Below are positions 1 through 8,208 of a DNA stretch of 19,414 nt, one piece after another. The notes under the pieces were generated by a model. That model was not told the origin of the DNA, did no database searches, and saw nothing but the letters and a program-made list of their open reading frames with translations. Origin of the DNA: Roseiarcus sp031367195 (GTDB taxonomy: Bacteria; Pseudomonadota; Alphaproteobacteria; Rhizobiales; Beijerinckiaceae); assembly GCA_031367195.1 (NCBI GenBank), contig JANLPL010000054.1:1-19414 (forward strand). Reading direction: 5' to 3'. Every line of letters starts with the position of its first letter. Position 1 is the first letter of the stretch. A program made the position numbers and the translations under genes.

Positions 1-215
1 CAGGAGCGCAGGAAATAATTGTGGAAATAGTCTTTGATGACATAGCCCATATAGCCCAGACAGACGATGAAATCGGTCACGCCGTGAGCGGCGTAGATCT
101 TCATGATGTGCCACAGGATCGGCTTGCCGCCAATCTCCACCATCGGTTTCGGCCGCAACGATGTTTCCTCGGCGAGCCGCGTGCCCAGACCGCCTGCGAG
201 CAGGACCGCTTTCAT
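1..215 (-). CDS. rfbF: Glucose-1-phosphate cytidylyltransferase, N-terminal part (gene runs off the left edge)
   Basis: Only the first 71 codons are inside the window. The protein begins MKAVLLAGGLGTRLAEETSL and continues RPKPMVEIGGKPILWHIMKI. This is the nucleotide-binding and catalytic signature of sugar-1-phosphate nucleotidylyltransferases (GGxGTRL...PKPM), and the E-E-T-S and HIMKIYAAHG wording fits the RfbF cytidylyltransferase branch. The family makes CDP-glucose from CTP and glucose 1-phosphate in the cytosol, the first step to CDP-linked deoxysugars of O-antigen or capsule. The ATG overlaps the TGA of the upstream glycosyltransferase gene as ATGA, which suggests translational coupling in one polysaccharide operon. 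The C-terminal half is not visible, so completeness cannot be judged. A glucose-1-phosphate thymidylyl- or uridylyltransferase is the alternative, but I consider it less likely. Confidence 0.85.
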   Translation of the reverse strand, partial: MKAVLLAGGLGTRLAEETSLRPKPMVEIGGKPILWHIMKIYAAHGVTDFIVCLGYMGYVIKDYFHNYFLRS

Positions 216-1414
216 GAGAAGGTAAGCTCCACCACGCCGGACTCAAGGTCGCGCCGCTGCGCGCCCTGCGCTTCAAACCGAACGGCCGGCGCTTCCCCGC
301 GCAGCCGCGCGATCAGATCGCGCAACATCGCCATCTTTTGGTTGAGATCGTAGTCGGAGAGATAGGCCTCGCCCAGGCTGCGAAAGGTCGGCGACCGCAA
401 CGCGTCCACCGAACAGGCGCCGATCACCCGCACGGCGTCGACGACATTGGGTTGGCCATAGCAGACAATGCCGCAGCGGCCGAGCCGGTCGGCGACGGCG
501 GTTGTGCGTGAGAAACACATGAGCGGGCGTCGGAGCGCGAGCGCTTCGGCCAGCACCAGCGGATTGGGGTCTTCGCGCGAGGACAGGAAGAACAGGTCCA
601 TCAACTGCATGTAGGGATAGGGATTATCGACGGGGCCGCTGACATAGAAGTTCGGCAGATTGCGCGCGTTGAAATCGTCGAACGCGATATTGTCGGCCGT
701 CTCCTCCGGTCGCCAGCCGCCGATCCAGAGAAAATCACATGTCGGCAACGCGGCGGCGCATTGGAAGAAAATATCGACGCCCTTGCGCGCGGACGCCTGT
801 CCGCTCATGGCGACAATCATGCGCTCGCCCTTTTCCAGCGCCGCGCCGCGCGCGTTGAGCGGGCTTGGCGCCTCCGCCAGCGCCGCCTCGCGGATCGCGT
901 CGATATCGACCGCGACGCCTAGTGTCTCGACGATCGAAGGCGCGGCCCCAAACACTTCGAGGAGATCGTCGCCGATGTCGCGCGCCGCCAGCACCACCGC
1001 GTCGGCGATCCGCATCACGTCGATCTTGGTCGCGTCATGGGCGAGCAGATTGACCATTTCGGCGATCTTCTCATGCACATGCAGGAGGGTTCGTCGTTTC
1101 TGCTGCGCGGCGGCGAAGGCGAATACCGAGGTCGCCAGCGAATTGGCGTAAATGAGATCGGCGGGGTCTCCCTCCAGCATCTCGGCGGCCAGCCGCACCC
1201 GCTCGTCGAACGGCACGCGGAAATGGAACGGGTCGCCACGGCAGACCACGACATTTTGCGCGCCCAGCAACTGACGCAGCCAGGGCGTCAGCGGACCGTC
1301 CTTCATCACGACGACTCGCACCTGTTCCTGGCGCGCCCATTCGCGCGCGATCAGGCCGCCCAGCCGCGGGGCGCCGGTGCGTGTGGCCTCGTGAAGAATG
1401 AAGGTGATCGCCAT
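212..1414 (-). CDS. GT4-family (GT-B fold) glycosyltransferase
   Basis: This is a 400-residue cytosolic or membrane-peripheral glycosyltransferase, the usual length for family GT4. The N-terminal half has the acceptor-side Rossmann features (a glycine-containing loop at residues 14-20 after ILHEATRTG, and LLHVHEK near 110-117). The C-terminal half has the nucleotide-sugar lobe: VAMSGQASARKGVDIFFQCA (about 201-220, the GT4 'G...KG.D' element) and the E-x8-E donor motif EDPNPLVLAE at 281-290. It is expected to add one sugar to a lipid-linked surface polysaccharide; donor and acceptor cannot be read from sequence. It lies 5 bases after the stop of the RgpF-like gene and overlaps the cytidylyltransferase start by 4 bases, so the three genes look like one operon. 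The ATG start directly follows the upstream gene and is well supported by spacing. Confidence 0.88.
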   Translation of the reverse strand: MAITFILHEATRTGAPRLGGLIAREWARQEQVRVVVMKDGPLTPWLRQLLGAQNVVVCRGDPFHFRVPFDERVRLAAEMLEGDPADLIYANSLATSVFAFAAAQQKRRTLLHVHEKIAEMVNLLAHDATKIDVMRIADAVVLAARDIGDDLLEVFGAAPSIVETLGVAVDIDAIREAALAEAPSPLNARGAALEKGERMIVAMSGQASARKGVDIFFQCAAALPTCDFLWIGGWRPEETADNIAFDDFNARNLPNFYVSGPVDNPYPYMQLMDLFFLSSREDPNPLVLAEALALRRPLMCFSRTTAVADRLGRCGIVCYGQPNVVDAVRVIGACSVDALRSPTFRSLGEAYLSDYDLNQKMAMLRDLIARLRGEAPAVRFEAQGAQRRDLESGVVELTFS

Positions 1415-1419
1415 CGCCG

Positions 1420-4400
1420 CTACCGGTAGTGGATTTCATAGCCCATCTGGCGCACGAGCGCGGGAACCGCGCGCTCGACGCCGTGGGCGATCTGGCCATC
1501 CATATGAAAGTCGAGATCCTTGTCGCCGCCATATTCGAAATCGAGCTTACGCAGCACCTCGAACAGCCGCGCCACCACGTCGGCGCGGATCAAGAACATG
1601 AAGCCGCTGAGATAGTCGAGTTCGCGATTTTTGCCGCGAACGCCGAGCAGATCAAGCAATCGTTCGTATTGCTCGACATTTTTGCCCATCTCCTGCGAGC
1701 GCCATTCGCTCGATCCAATCATGCCGAGTTGCGGATTGTCATGAAACATCTGCACGCAGGAACGCGCGGTCTCCGCGCTGCCGGCGAAGGCGCTGAGCAG
1801 CGCCCGGCGCCAGTATTCACCCGTTTCGGCCCCGATATGCGGGCTCTTCTTGGAATGGATAAACGCGAACACGTCGTAGCGCGCGATATCGACCTGCGCC
1901 AGCAACCGGGTGAAGCCGCCGATGTCGCGTCCGGAATCGTTGGACAACAGGATGAAGGCGCCGGGGCAGATCGCGCGCAATTGCTGATGTAATTCGGGCG
2001 TCCAGGCGAGATCAACCACGTTGATGAAAATGTCGAACGACACGTCGCGGAAATTCTGCGCGAAGGCGACCAGCTCGGGCAGCAACTCGGGATAAAAGGC
2101 GTGGATGAGGATGCAGACGTCGACCCGTTCGGCGTGCTTGGCGACCCGCAGCGGCGTCTCGGCGCTGGGCAGGTTGATATCGAGATCGTCAAGCCTGAAC
2201 AACCATTTGCCAACCAGCCGCTTCTCCTGCCGGCCGTAGCGGCCGTAGTGAAACAGCGCGCTGACGAAACGGTCCCTCATGCCGCCGAGGTCGGGATAGA
2301 AGCTGGTGTAATCGGCGAGCACGAAGCCGAGCGGTATATCGCGCACGCGCATCTGGGCCAGGCGCATCGCGCGGGTGTAGGAGGCGATCCGGTTGGCGAT
2401 CGCGCCACTACGGCGATATTGCGCTTCGAGCGCCTCGTCGCTCATCTCGGCGAGATCGGGATTGGCGTCGCGATAGATCGTCGCGTGGAAGTCTTCGACG
2501 CCGCCCTCGGCGACGAGATCGCGCACCAGGGCGAGCAGGCGCGGATCAATCGGCGCATCCATGCGCGGCGCGCTACGCAACTCGCCGGGGTGGGCCAGCG
2601 CATGTTCGAGCGCGCCCGCCCCGCCCTCGATTTCGCGCTGGCTGTTGTAAAAGACGGGCGAGAAGGCCGCGTGGCAGGGCAACCCTACGCCCTCGCCTTC
2701 GCGCAAATAATGCAGCAGCGCCGGGCCGTCGAACTCCAGCTTGTTGCGTTCGCGGTAATAGGCGGGATCGAACAGGATATTGGGCAGCAGCGTCTCGTCG
2801 CGGTGACCGCGCGCGAGATAGTGGACGATGGCGGGCTCGCTCAGCCGCTCGCCGCGCTCGATCTCGATCTGATAGCGATAAAGCGGGACATCGAACGCAG
2901 CGATGAGCGGGAAATCCTCGAAACGCGGCGTGACGAGGAAGGCTTCGAGCGGGACGTCGATCTCCTCGCCAAGACCGAACGCGTCGAGGAAGCGTCGCGT
3001 GTCGAAGGCGGGCGAGGGATCGAGCCGCTCGCGCCCGCCGCGCTCCAGATAATGCAGCAGCGGATTGATGGTTTGGTCGCCGTCGAGATGCCGCTGGCGA
3101 TAGAAGGCGACGTCGAACAGCGGATGCGGGTCGATGCCGGCTTTGTGCCCCTCGCGCAGGAAATCGAGCAGCGGATCGCCTTTGCTCTCGCCGCGACGGG
3201 CGCGGTAGAAATCGGGCGCGAACAGCGCCGCCGGGGCGACCCCGTCGCGCCAGCCCGCCAGCACATAGTGCAGCAAGGGATTGGCGAGCGCATCCTCGGG
3301 CCTGTCGAGCAGGCCCAGATAATGGAACGGGTCGAACAGCGGCGCGATCTCCGCCGCGTGGCGCTTGATCGGCGCTGCGACCGCGTTCGCGCGCTCGATG
3401 TCGGCGAGCAGCTTATCGGTGAAGCGGCGGGCGGGAGGCGCGCCCTCCGGTGCGTCGGGGGCGAGATGCGCCAGCAACCAATGCAGCGCCAGCGTGTCGC
3501 GGTCCTTGCGCGGCCGCGCCGGCGTCCGCGCGACCGTCTGCGCCGCCTTGCGCGAGAGCCAACCGACAGGCGCGCGGCCCAACGCGGCCAGAACATCGCC
3601 GGCGTGGATACCAAAGGCGCCCAGATCGATCAGCGAACCATCCGGCTCGACCCGCAGCGCCACCAGACGCGGCGGTATCGGCGCGTTCGCCTCCACCCGT
3701 TCGAGCGCCTTGGCGAGCGCGTCGCGGGCGGGCTCGGGCAGCGCGGCGAGGTCCACGCTGAAGCCCGCCACATTGCCTTCGAGCACGGCCCCGATGTCGG
3801 CGCGATGATCGCGCGTCGCGACGGCGTACACAGCTTCGCCGTGCGCCTCGATTTGCAGCGACACCGAGGCGCGAGGGTTTTGCAGATCGATCGCCCAGCC
3901 CTTCAGAATCGCCCCGTCCAGCCCGTCGATTCCCGCCAGAAAGCGCGGGCCGCGGGCGGCTTCGGGGCGGGGCGGCTCGGCGGCGGGGGGCGGCGGCGGG
4001 GATTCCTGCGCTGGTTCCGCCTTCGCCGCCGTGCGGCATTGCGCCAGCGCCTTGCGCACGGTGATTCCATGCCGGCCCAGCACGATATGCGGACCCTCGC
4101 CATCGAGCCGAAGGCTAAGCACAGGCGTGTCGACCAGCGCTCCGGGCGAGACTTGGCTCAGCGCGGCTTCAAGCGCGGCGCGGGCGGGATCGGGCAGGCG
4201 CGCGATGTCGAGCGCGAAGCCCGCGACATTGTCGGGCAAGGTCGCCGCGAGATCGGGCCGATGCTCGCCGGTGAACGTTTCGCCCACCTCCTCGCCGGCC
4301 GCTTCCAGCGCGACGCGGAGCGCGCGCGCGGGCGCGTCGAGATCGACCGCCCAGCCGCGCAGGAGGCCCTGTCGCCACGCATAGATTCCGCCGCGAAAGC

Positions 4401-4506
4401 GCGGTCCCGTCTCCAGCTCGCGCAAATGGCTGGGCGCGTCCTCGGCCGCGACGCGGCCGGGCGCGTTCGCGCCGGCGATTTTGGCGACGGCCCCGTCACG
4501 CGGCAT
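1420..4506 (-). CDS. Large multi-module protein with C-terminal RgpF (rhamnan synthesis F-type) domain
   Basis: This 1028-residue protein is probably a glycosyltransferase or glycan-assembly protein of surface polysaccharide synthesis. Three zones are visible. (1) Two diverged copies of a roughly 120-residue module lie at about 34-155 and 186-305. Both start GPRF..GI, carry a GWA.DL element (51-56 and 203-208), an H-R-x-D site, NVAGF..D(I/L)A..P and an LG.(H/F)GI tail, with a Pro-rich linker between them. (2) About 390-640 holds degenerate tandem units of the form 'LFDP.FY....PLLHYL..G...G..P', as seen in many polysaccharide-cluster glycosyltransferases. (3) About 795-1028 is the RgpF-like domain, with VDVCILIHAFYPELLPEL, LLSNDSGRDIGGF and FIHSKKSPH. 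RgpF proteins act in rhamnose-glucan chain synthesis in streptococci; the substrate here is unknown. The ATG has GAGGA about 8 bases upstream. The gene opens the operon with the GT4 gene and rfbF. Confidence 0.85.
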   Translation of the reverse strand: MPRDGAVAKIAGANAPGRVAAEDAPSHLRELETGPRFRGGIYAWRQGLLRGWAVDLDAPARALRVALEAAGEEVGETFTGEHRPDLAATLPDNVAGFALDIARLPDPARAALEAALSQVSPGALVDTPVLSLRLDGEGPHIVLGRHGITVRKALAQCRTAAKAEPAQESPPPPPAAEPPRPEAARGPRFLAGIDGLDGAILKGWAIDLQNPRASVSLQIEAHGEAVYAVATRDHRADIGAVLEGNVAGFSVDLAALPEPARDALAKALERVEANAPIPPRLVALRVEPDGSLIDLGAFGIHAGDVLAALGRAPVGWLSRKAAQTVARTPARPRKDRDTLALHWLLAHLAPDAPEGAPPARRFTDKLLADIERANAVAAPIKRHAAEIAPLFDPFHYLGLLDRPEDALANPLLHYVLAGWRDGVAPAALFAPDFYRARRGESKGDPLLDFLREGHKAGIDPHPLFDVAFYRQRHLDGDQTINPLLHYLERGGRERLDPSPAFDTRRFLDAFGLGEEIDVPLEAFLVTPRFEDFPLIAAFDVPLYRYQIEIERGERLSEPAIVHYLARGHRDETLLPNILFDPAYYRERNKLEFDGPALLHYLREGEGVGLPCHAAFSPVFYNSQREIEGGAGALEHALAHPGELRSAPRMDAPIDPRLLALVRDLVAEGGVEDFHATIYRDANPDLAEMSDEALEAQYRRSGAIANRIASYTRAMRLAQMRVRDIPLGFVLADYTSFYPDLGGMRDRFVSALFHYGRYGRQEKRLVGKWLFRLDDLDINLPSAETPLRVAKHAERVDVCILIHAFYPELLPELVAFAQNFRDVSFDIFINVVDLAWTPELHQQLRAICPGAFILLSNDSGRDIGGFTRLLAQVDIARYDVFAFIHSKKSPHIGAETGEYWRRALLSAFAGSAETARSCVQMFHDNPQLGMIGSSEWRSQEMGKNVEQYERLLDLLGVRGKNRELDYLSGFMFLIRADVVARLFEVLRKLDFEYGGDKDLDFHMDGQIAHGVERAVPALVRQMGYEIHYR

Positions 4507-4695
4507 CGTCGGTCCTCGCGCGGCGGGCGCGGTCCTCGCATTTCGCTTTCGACTGCATGCGCTCGCTTAGCGGGAGAGAACCAAGTTTACGGACTTTTCT
4601 GTAGGCTGCGACGTGGCAAAACTCAATTGCCGCGACGCTTGACCCCGCGCTGGGTCGCGCTCTATCCCGCTCGGGCCAACCCGGAGCGCGCGCTT
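4507..4695. promoter_or_regulatory. Divergent spacer between the polysaccharide operon and the FAD oxidoreductase gene
   Basis: These 189 bases separate two outward-reading genes and should carry promoters for both. On the plus strand TTGACC (4639-4644) and TATCCC (4663-4668) are 18 bases apart and would start transcription about 20 bases before the oxidoreductase start. The -10 match is weak, so the promoter is only a candidate. No clear promoter could be chosen for the minus-strand operon, and no strong inverted repeat was seen. Confidence 0.35.
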
Positions 4696-5946
4696 TTGAG
4701 CCGAAACGTCGATTGCATCGTGTTGGGCGCGGGATTCGTCGGGCTTGGCGCCGCTTTGGCGTTACAGGCGCGCGGGCGGAGCGTCGTGATCCTCGACCGG
4801 CGCGCGATCGCCGGGGCCGAGACGAGCTTCGGCAATACCGGCATCGTGCAGAGCGAGGCGGCGTTCCCGTACACGTTCCCGCGCGACCCGCTGGAGATCG
4901 CCGCCGCCGCGCTCAATCGCGATTCCCGCGCGCATATCCGTTACTCCGCGCTGCCGGCAATGGCGGGCGCGCTGTGGCGCTATTTCCGCGCCTCCGCCCC
5001 CGCCCCGCGCGAGCGCAGCGGGCAGGGCCTGCGCGCTTTGGTCGCCGGGGCGGTCGCCGAGCACCGCGCGCTGGCGGCGGCGGCGGGCGCGGGCGATCTG
5101 CTGCGCGAGGGCGGATGGATCAAGGCGTTCCGCACCCCGCGCGGTCAGGCGCAGGGTCTGGCCGAGGCCGAGGAGACGCGCAGGTTCGGGGTTTCCTATG
5201 CCGCGCTCGACCGCGACGCCCTGCTCGCGCTGGAGCCCAACCTGAGCGAGGCCGCCATCGGCGGCGTACATTTCGCCGATCCGCTGACGACGCCCGACCC
5301 GGCCGCGCTCGCGGCCCGCCACCTCGACCTGTTTCGCGCGCGCGGCGGAACCCTGGCCATCGGCGACGCGCGCACGCTGTCTCAATCGGGCGAGGGCTGG
5401 CGGGTCGAGACCCCCGCCGGGCCTTGGGCAGCGCGCGAGGTCGTGGTCGCGCTCGGGCCGTGGTCGGGCGCCTTCGCCCAGTCACTCGGCTATCACCTGC
5501 CGTTCTTCGTCAAGCGCGGCTATCACATGCATTATGCGCCGCGCGGGAACGAAGGCTTGACCCGGCCGGTGCTCGATTTCGAAAAGGGCTATGTCGTCAC
5601 GCCGATGGCGCGCGGTCTGCGGCTGACCACCGGCGCCGAATTCGCCCGCATCGACGATCCCCCGTCCTCCGCGCATCTGGAACGGCTGGAGCCATTCGCG
5701 CGCGAGCTCTATCCCTTGGGCGAACGGCGCGACGCAAAACCCTGGCTCGGCCGCCGTCCATGCCTGCCCGACATGCTGCCGGTGATCGGCCCGGCCCCCC
5801 GCCACAAGGGGCTGTGGTTCGATTTCGGCCACCAGCACCTCGGCCTTACGCTGGGGCCGATCAGCGGCCGGCTGTTGGCCGACATGATGACGGGCGCCGC
5901 GCCCTTCGCCGATCCCGCGCCCTATACCCTCTCGCGGTTCGGCTGA
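4696..5946 (+). CDS. DadA-like FAD-dependent oxidoreductase (D-amino-acid dehydrogenase family)
   Basis: This 416-residue flavoprotein has the DAO fold. The FAD-binding beta-alpha-beta unit is at the N-terminus: VLGAGFVGLGAA with GxGxxG at residues 11-16, then the acidic D34 that contacts the ribose. The segment ETSFGNTGIVQSEAAFPY just after it matches the substrate-side loop of the DadA branch. Near the C-terminus, KPWLGRRPCLPDMLPVIGPA and the glycine-rich W-F-D-F-G-H-Q-H-L-G-L-T form the second FAD contact. DadA enzymes oxidise D-amino acids to 2-oxo acids and pass electrons to the quinone pool; the actual substrate is not known. The start is a TTG with GGAG about 10 bases upstream, chosen because it sits immediately before the FAD motif; the reading frame stays open far upstream only as the antisense of the RgpF-like gene. 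It ends 6 bases from the convergent DUF1203 gene. Confidence 0.85.
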   Translation: MSRNVDCIVLGAGFVGLGAALALQARGRSVVILDRRAIAGAETSFGNTGIVQSEAAFPYTFPRDPLEIAAAALNRDSRAHIRYSALPAMAGALWRYFRASAPAPRERSGQGLRALVAGAVAEHRALAAAAGAGDLLREGGWIKAFRTPRGQAQGLAEAEETRRFGVSYAALDRDALLALEPNLSEAAIGGVHFADPLTTPDPAALAARHLDLFRARGGTLAIGDARTLSQSGEGWRVETPAGPWAAREVVVALGPWSGAFAQSLGYHLPFFVKRGYHMHYAPRGNEGLTRPVLDFEKGYVVTPMARGLRLTTGAEFARIDDPPSSAHLERLEPFARELYPLGERRDAKPWLGRRPCLPDMLPVIGPAPRHKGLWFDFGHQHLGLTLGPISGRLLADMMTGAAPFADPAPYTLSRFG

Positions 5947-5952
5947 GGCGCC

Positions 5953-6420
5953 TCACGCCCGCTCGATCAGGCCGGCGTAGCAGCCGCGTTTGGCGTAATG
6001 AGCGTGCAGGCAGCTGGCACGCTCATCCTCGAACAGCCGCGCGATCAGGCGCTCGACCTGGACGCCCTCGACCACATCGGCGTCGATCATCATGCCCGCC
6101 GCGTCGAAGGCGCGCAGCGACAGCAGGCGCGGCCGCAACACCTCCGGCACGAGATCGACTTCGTCGACGGCCCGCGTCGCGCCCTCGCGCACGAAGATCG
6201 CGTGGTTTGCGCGATAGGGCGTGTCTGCGGGCTGGCTGACGTGGTTGACCAGCAGCACCGTCTCCCCGGGCGTGGCGTCGCGCATTTCGACGCGGTCGGG
6301 AAAGCCCGGCGACTTGTCGGCGACGTAGCGAATGACGCCGCGCGCGGCGAGCGCCGCATCCGACAATCCGTAAAGCGGGACGAACGGCGCGGGCGACAAA
6401 CCTTTGATGCGAAACGACAT
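5953..6420 (-). CDS. DUF1203 family protein
   Basis: This small cytosolic protein of 155 residues starts at MSFRIKGLSPAPFVPLYGLS, with GGAGAG about 8 bases upstream. The frame is open for 19 more codons, but that longer start lacks a better ribosome site and adds residues atypical for the family. The family signature runs through the whole protein: VLLVNH near residue 57, the T-P-Y-R-A-N-H-A-I-F-V-R-E-G core, LLSLRAFDAAGMMIDADVV and the C-terminal LHAHYAKRGCYAG. DUF1203 has no assigned function, and I do not propose one. The protein has no signal peptide or membrane segment. It is 75 bases downstream of the sensor kinase on the same strand and could be co-transcribed with it, but that pairing may be accidental. 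Confidence 0.85.
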   Translation of the reverse strand: MSFRIKGLSPAPFVPLYGLSDAALAARGVIRYVADKSPGFPDRVEMRDATPGETVLLVNHVSQPADTPYRANHAIFVREGATRAVDEVDLVPEVLRPRLLSLRAFDAAGMMIDADVVEGVQVERLIARLFEDERASCLHAHYAKRGCYAGLIERA

Positions 6421-6495
6421 GAGCGGCTCTCCGATGGGCGAGCCTCCAGTCAACCGGGCGAAGCGAATTGAAGCCACCCGAATCCGACGGGCAGC

Positions 6496-7728
6496 CTAGA
6501 ATTCGATGCGAAACGCGGCGCCGCCCTGGTTGGTCGCGGTCAAGGTCCCGCCGAGGCTCTGCGTCAGCGTCCGAATCAGACGCATCCCCAGGCTTGCGGG
6601 CGCGGCGCCCGCGACATCGGGGTCGTCGGGAAGCCCCACACCCCGATCGCGCACTTCCAGCACGCGCGTCGCGCCATTTAAAGCCAGCGTCACGAACACC
6701 ACTCCGCCGCCGAGGCCATAGGCGTGCTTGGCGGCGTTGGTGGCGAGTTCCGTCAACAGCAATGCAAACGGGGCCACCCGATCGGCCGGAAATTCCATCG
6801 ACGCGGCGACGCAGCGAAATTCGATATGCTCCCACTGACGATGCAAGGCTTCGCAAATGTCGGAAACAAGCAGCCCCAGGTCGGTGTTTTCCCCGTCAGA
6901 ATCCTTCCACAGCCGGTCGTGCGTGCTTGCGACGGCGAGGATGCTGTCCGAGGCGTCGCTCAGCGCTTGCGCCGTCGCCGCGTTCGCGCAATCGCGCGCT
7001 CGCATTCGCAGCAGGCTCGACAGCATGGCGAGGCTGTTCTTCACCCGATGGCTCGCCTCCTTCACTAAAATCTTCTGAAATTCGATCGCCTCGGTCAGCC
7101 GCTGCTCGGCGAGTTGGCGGTCAATGGCGACGCCGATGAAATTCGCAAGACCTTGCAGGAACGCCAGATCGGCGGCCTCGAACTTGCCCGCATTGGAGCT
7201 GTCCACTTCGAGTACGCCCCACGGCCCGGAACCGCCCGAGATCAGCACATTGATCGCGCGCCGCACGCCATGCTCGGCCATCAGCAAAGGGGTGCGGAAC
7301 CGTTCCTCGTTCTCAAGCTGATTGGAAATAACCGGCGAACCCGTCTGGAACGCGTAACCCGCGGGCGACTCAAGGTCGGCGCCCAGCATCGCCTTTCCCA
7401 CTATGCCGTTGCGCCAGCCGACGCCGGCGCGGATCAACAGACCTCGTTGCGTAGCGCGATATTCCAGAACCTTGGAGAAGCTCGCCCGCATTCCGGCCGC
7501 GGCGGTGTCGGCGGCGAGCGTCAACAATTCGTCGATGCTGTGCAACTTCAGCGCCTGCATCCCGAAATTGGACAAGGCCGCCTGTTGTTCGAGACGGTAG
7601 GCCAAAACCGAGCCGGCCTCGTCAACCGCGTCGGCGAAGCTGGCCTGACCGGGGTCGCCGCTCGCCTTCCCCTCAACGATTTCGTCTCCGCTGGTATTGA
7701 GATCGATCTTCAGACGGGTCAGGCTCAT
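6496..7728 (-). CDS. Soluble GAF-domain sensor histidine kinase (HisKA_2 type)
   Basis: This is a 410-residue cytosolic sensor kinase with no membrane segment. A GAF sensory domain spans about 45-200 (from LSNFGMQALKL to FLQGLANFIGVAIDRQL). It is followed by the HisKA_2 dimerisation and phosphorylation segment KEASHRVKNSLAMLSSLLRM, with the phospho-acceptor His at residue 227, and a HATPase domain with N-box LLTELATNAAKHAY, G1-box RDRGVGLP and G2-like SLGMRLIRTLTQSLGG. Kinases of this class in alphaproteobacteria often signal in light responses, general stress or blue-light circuits; the ligand here is unknown. No response regulator is next to it, so it is an orphan in this window. The ATG at 7728 was chosen because GAGGG lies 7 bases upstream; a start 5 codons earlier is open but poorer. 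The downstream DUF1203 gene is 75 bases away. Confidence 0.9.
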   Translation of the reverse strand: MSLTRLKIDLNTSGDEIVEGKASGDPGQASFADAVDEAGSVLAYRLEQQAALSNFGMQALKLHSIDELLTLAADTAAAGMRASFSKVLEYRATQRGLLIRAGVGWRNGIVGKAMLGADLESPAGYAFQTGSPVISNQLENEERFRTPLLMAEHGVRRAINVLISGGSGPWGVLEVDSSNAGKFEAADLAFLQGLANFIGVAIDRQLAEQRLTEAIEFQKILVKEASHRVKNSLAMLSSLLRMRARDCANAATAQALSDASDSILAVASTHDRLWKDSDGENTDLGLLVSDICEALHRQWEHIEFRCVAASMEFPADRVAPFALLLTELATNAAKHAYGLGGGVVFVTLALNGATRVLEVRDRGVGLPDDPDVAGAAPASLGMRLIRTLTQSLGGTLTATNQGGAAFRIEF

Positions 7729-7743
7729 CGCAATTCCCTCCAC

Positions 7744-8208
7744 GGCTCACGCGACCGCCAAGACTTTACAGCAGCTGGCGCCAGTCGAGATCGAACCGAC
7801 CACCGGAGACTTTGACCCGCAACTTACCATATCTCGCCGCGCGCACAATCCTCGACGCTGTCGACCACCACATCGGCGATGGCGCGCTTGGTGACGCCGC
7901 CGACGACGTCCCTGGCCCTCGGCCGGCCCTCGCGCTCGACCACCAACGCCAATAGACCGTCAGCCGCGTCGTTGGCGAGCGAGCCCGACAAAGGCGCGCC
8001 GGCTTCCGCGCGCGAAACGGCGCTCCTTCACGTCCCACACCTGTCCGGCGAAATTGAGCGAGATTGAGCGAGTTAGAGATTGACGCGCCGCTCCTTGGGG
8101 ATGCGATGGCCGCGAAGGCGCAGTTTCCCTGTGTAAATCGTCTCGGCGATCCGCCATCGCCGCAATACCGCCGCGCGCGCCGCTGGCGTCCGCGCGTCCC
8201 TCTGCTAG
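7744..8208. other. Stretch without an intact gene between the sensor kinase and the methyltransferase remnant
   Basis: About 465 bases carry no complete coding region. The minus strand of 7824-8027 has one protein-like fragment, listed separately. An exact tandem 10-base repeat (ATTGAGCGAG twice, 8053-8072) lies beside it, and the perfect palindrome CTGGCGCCAG is at 7775-7784. The longer open frames here have Arg-rich shadow-like composition. The part near 7744-7790 should include the promoter of the kinase gene, but no convincing boxes stand out. I read the stretch as decayed coding sequence. Confidence 0.5.
7824..8027 (-). pseudogene. Possible C-terminal CBS-domain remnant
   Basis: Reading leftwards from an in-frame TGA (8028-8030) to TAA (7824-7826) gives 67 codons. 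They include SGSLANDAADGLLALVVERE, then GRPRARDVVGGVTKRAIADV and a short acidic tail. The 'VVERxGRxxxxVVGxVTKRAI' rhythm resembles the second half of a CBS domain (LVVDxDGRLVGVVTRRDI). This is a resemblance by eye, not an alignment. There is no ATG, and the frame is interrupted upstream. A protein-like stretch with F-A-G-Q-V-W-D-V-K-E-R-R-F continues in another frame at about 8000-8055, which suggests a frameshift. It could be the last remains of a CBS-containing transporter or kinase, or chance. Confidence 0.3.

Noticed and set aside
1..4506. A complete O-antigen or defence-type island
   Set aside because: Only one end of a polysaccharide operon is visible. No flippase, polymerase, integrase or defence gene is within the window, so no island can be claimed.
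2101..4695. A very long plus-strand open frame (more than 860 codons) running antisense to the RgpF-like gene and into the FAD oxidoreductase frame
   Set aside because: It has no ribosome site or family motif before 4696, and its composition is that of the reverse complement of a GC-rich gene. Only the part from the TTG at 4696 reads as a protein.
4713..6239. 508-codon open frame on the plus strand inside the oxidoreductase region
   Set aside because: Arg-rich shadow frame without any recognisable domain, fully overlapping the DadA-like gene.
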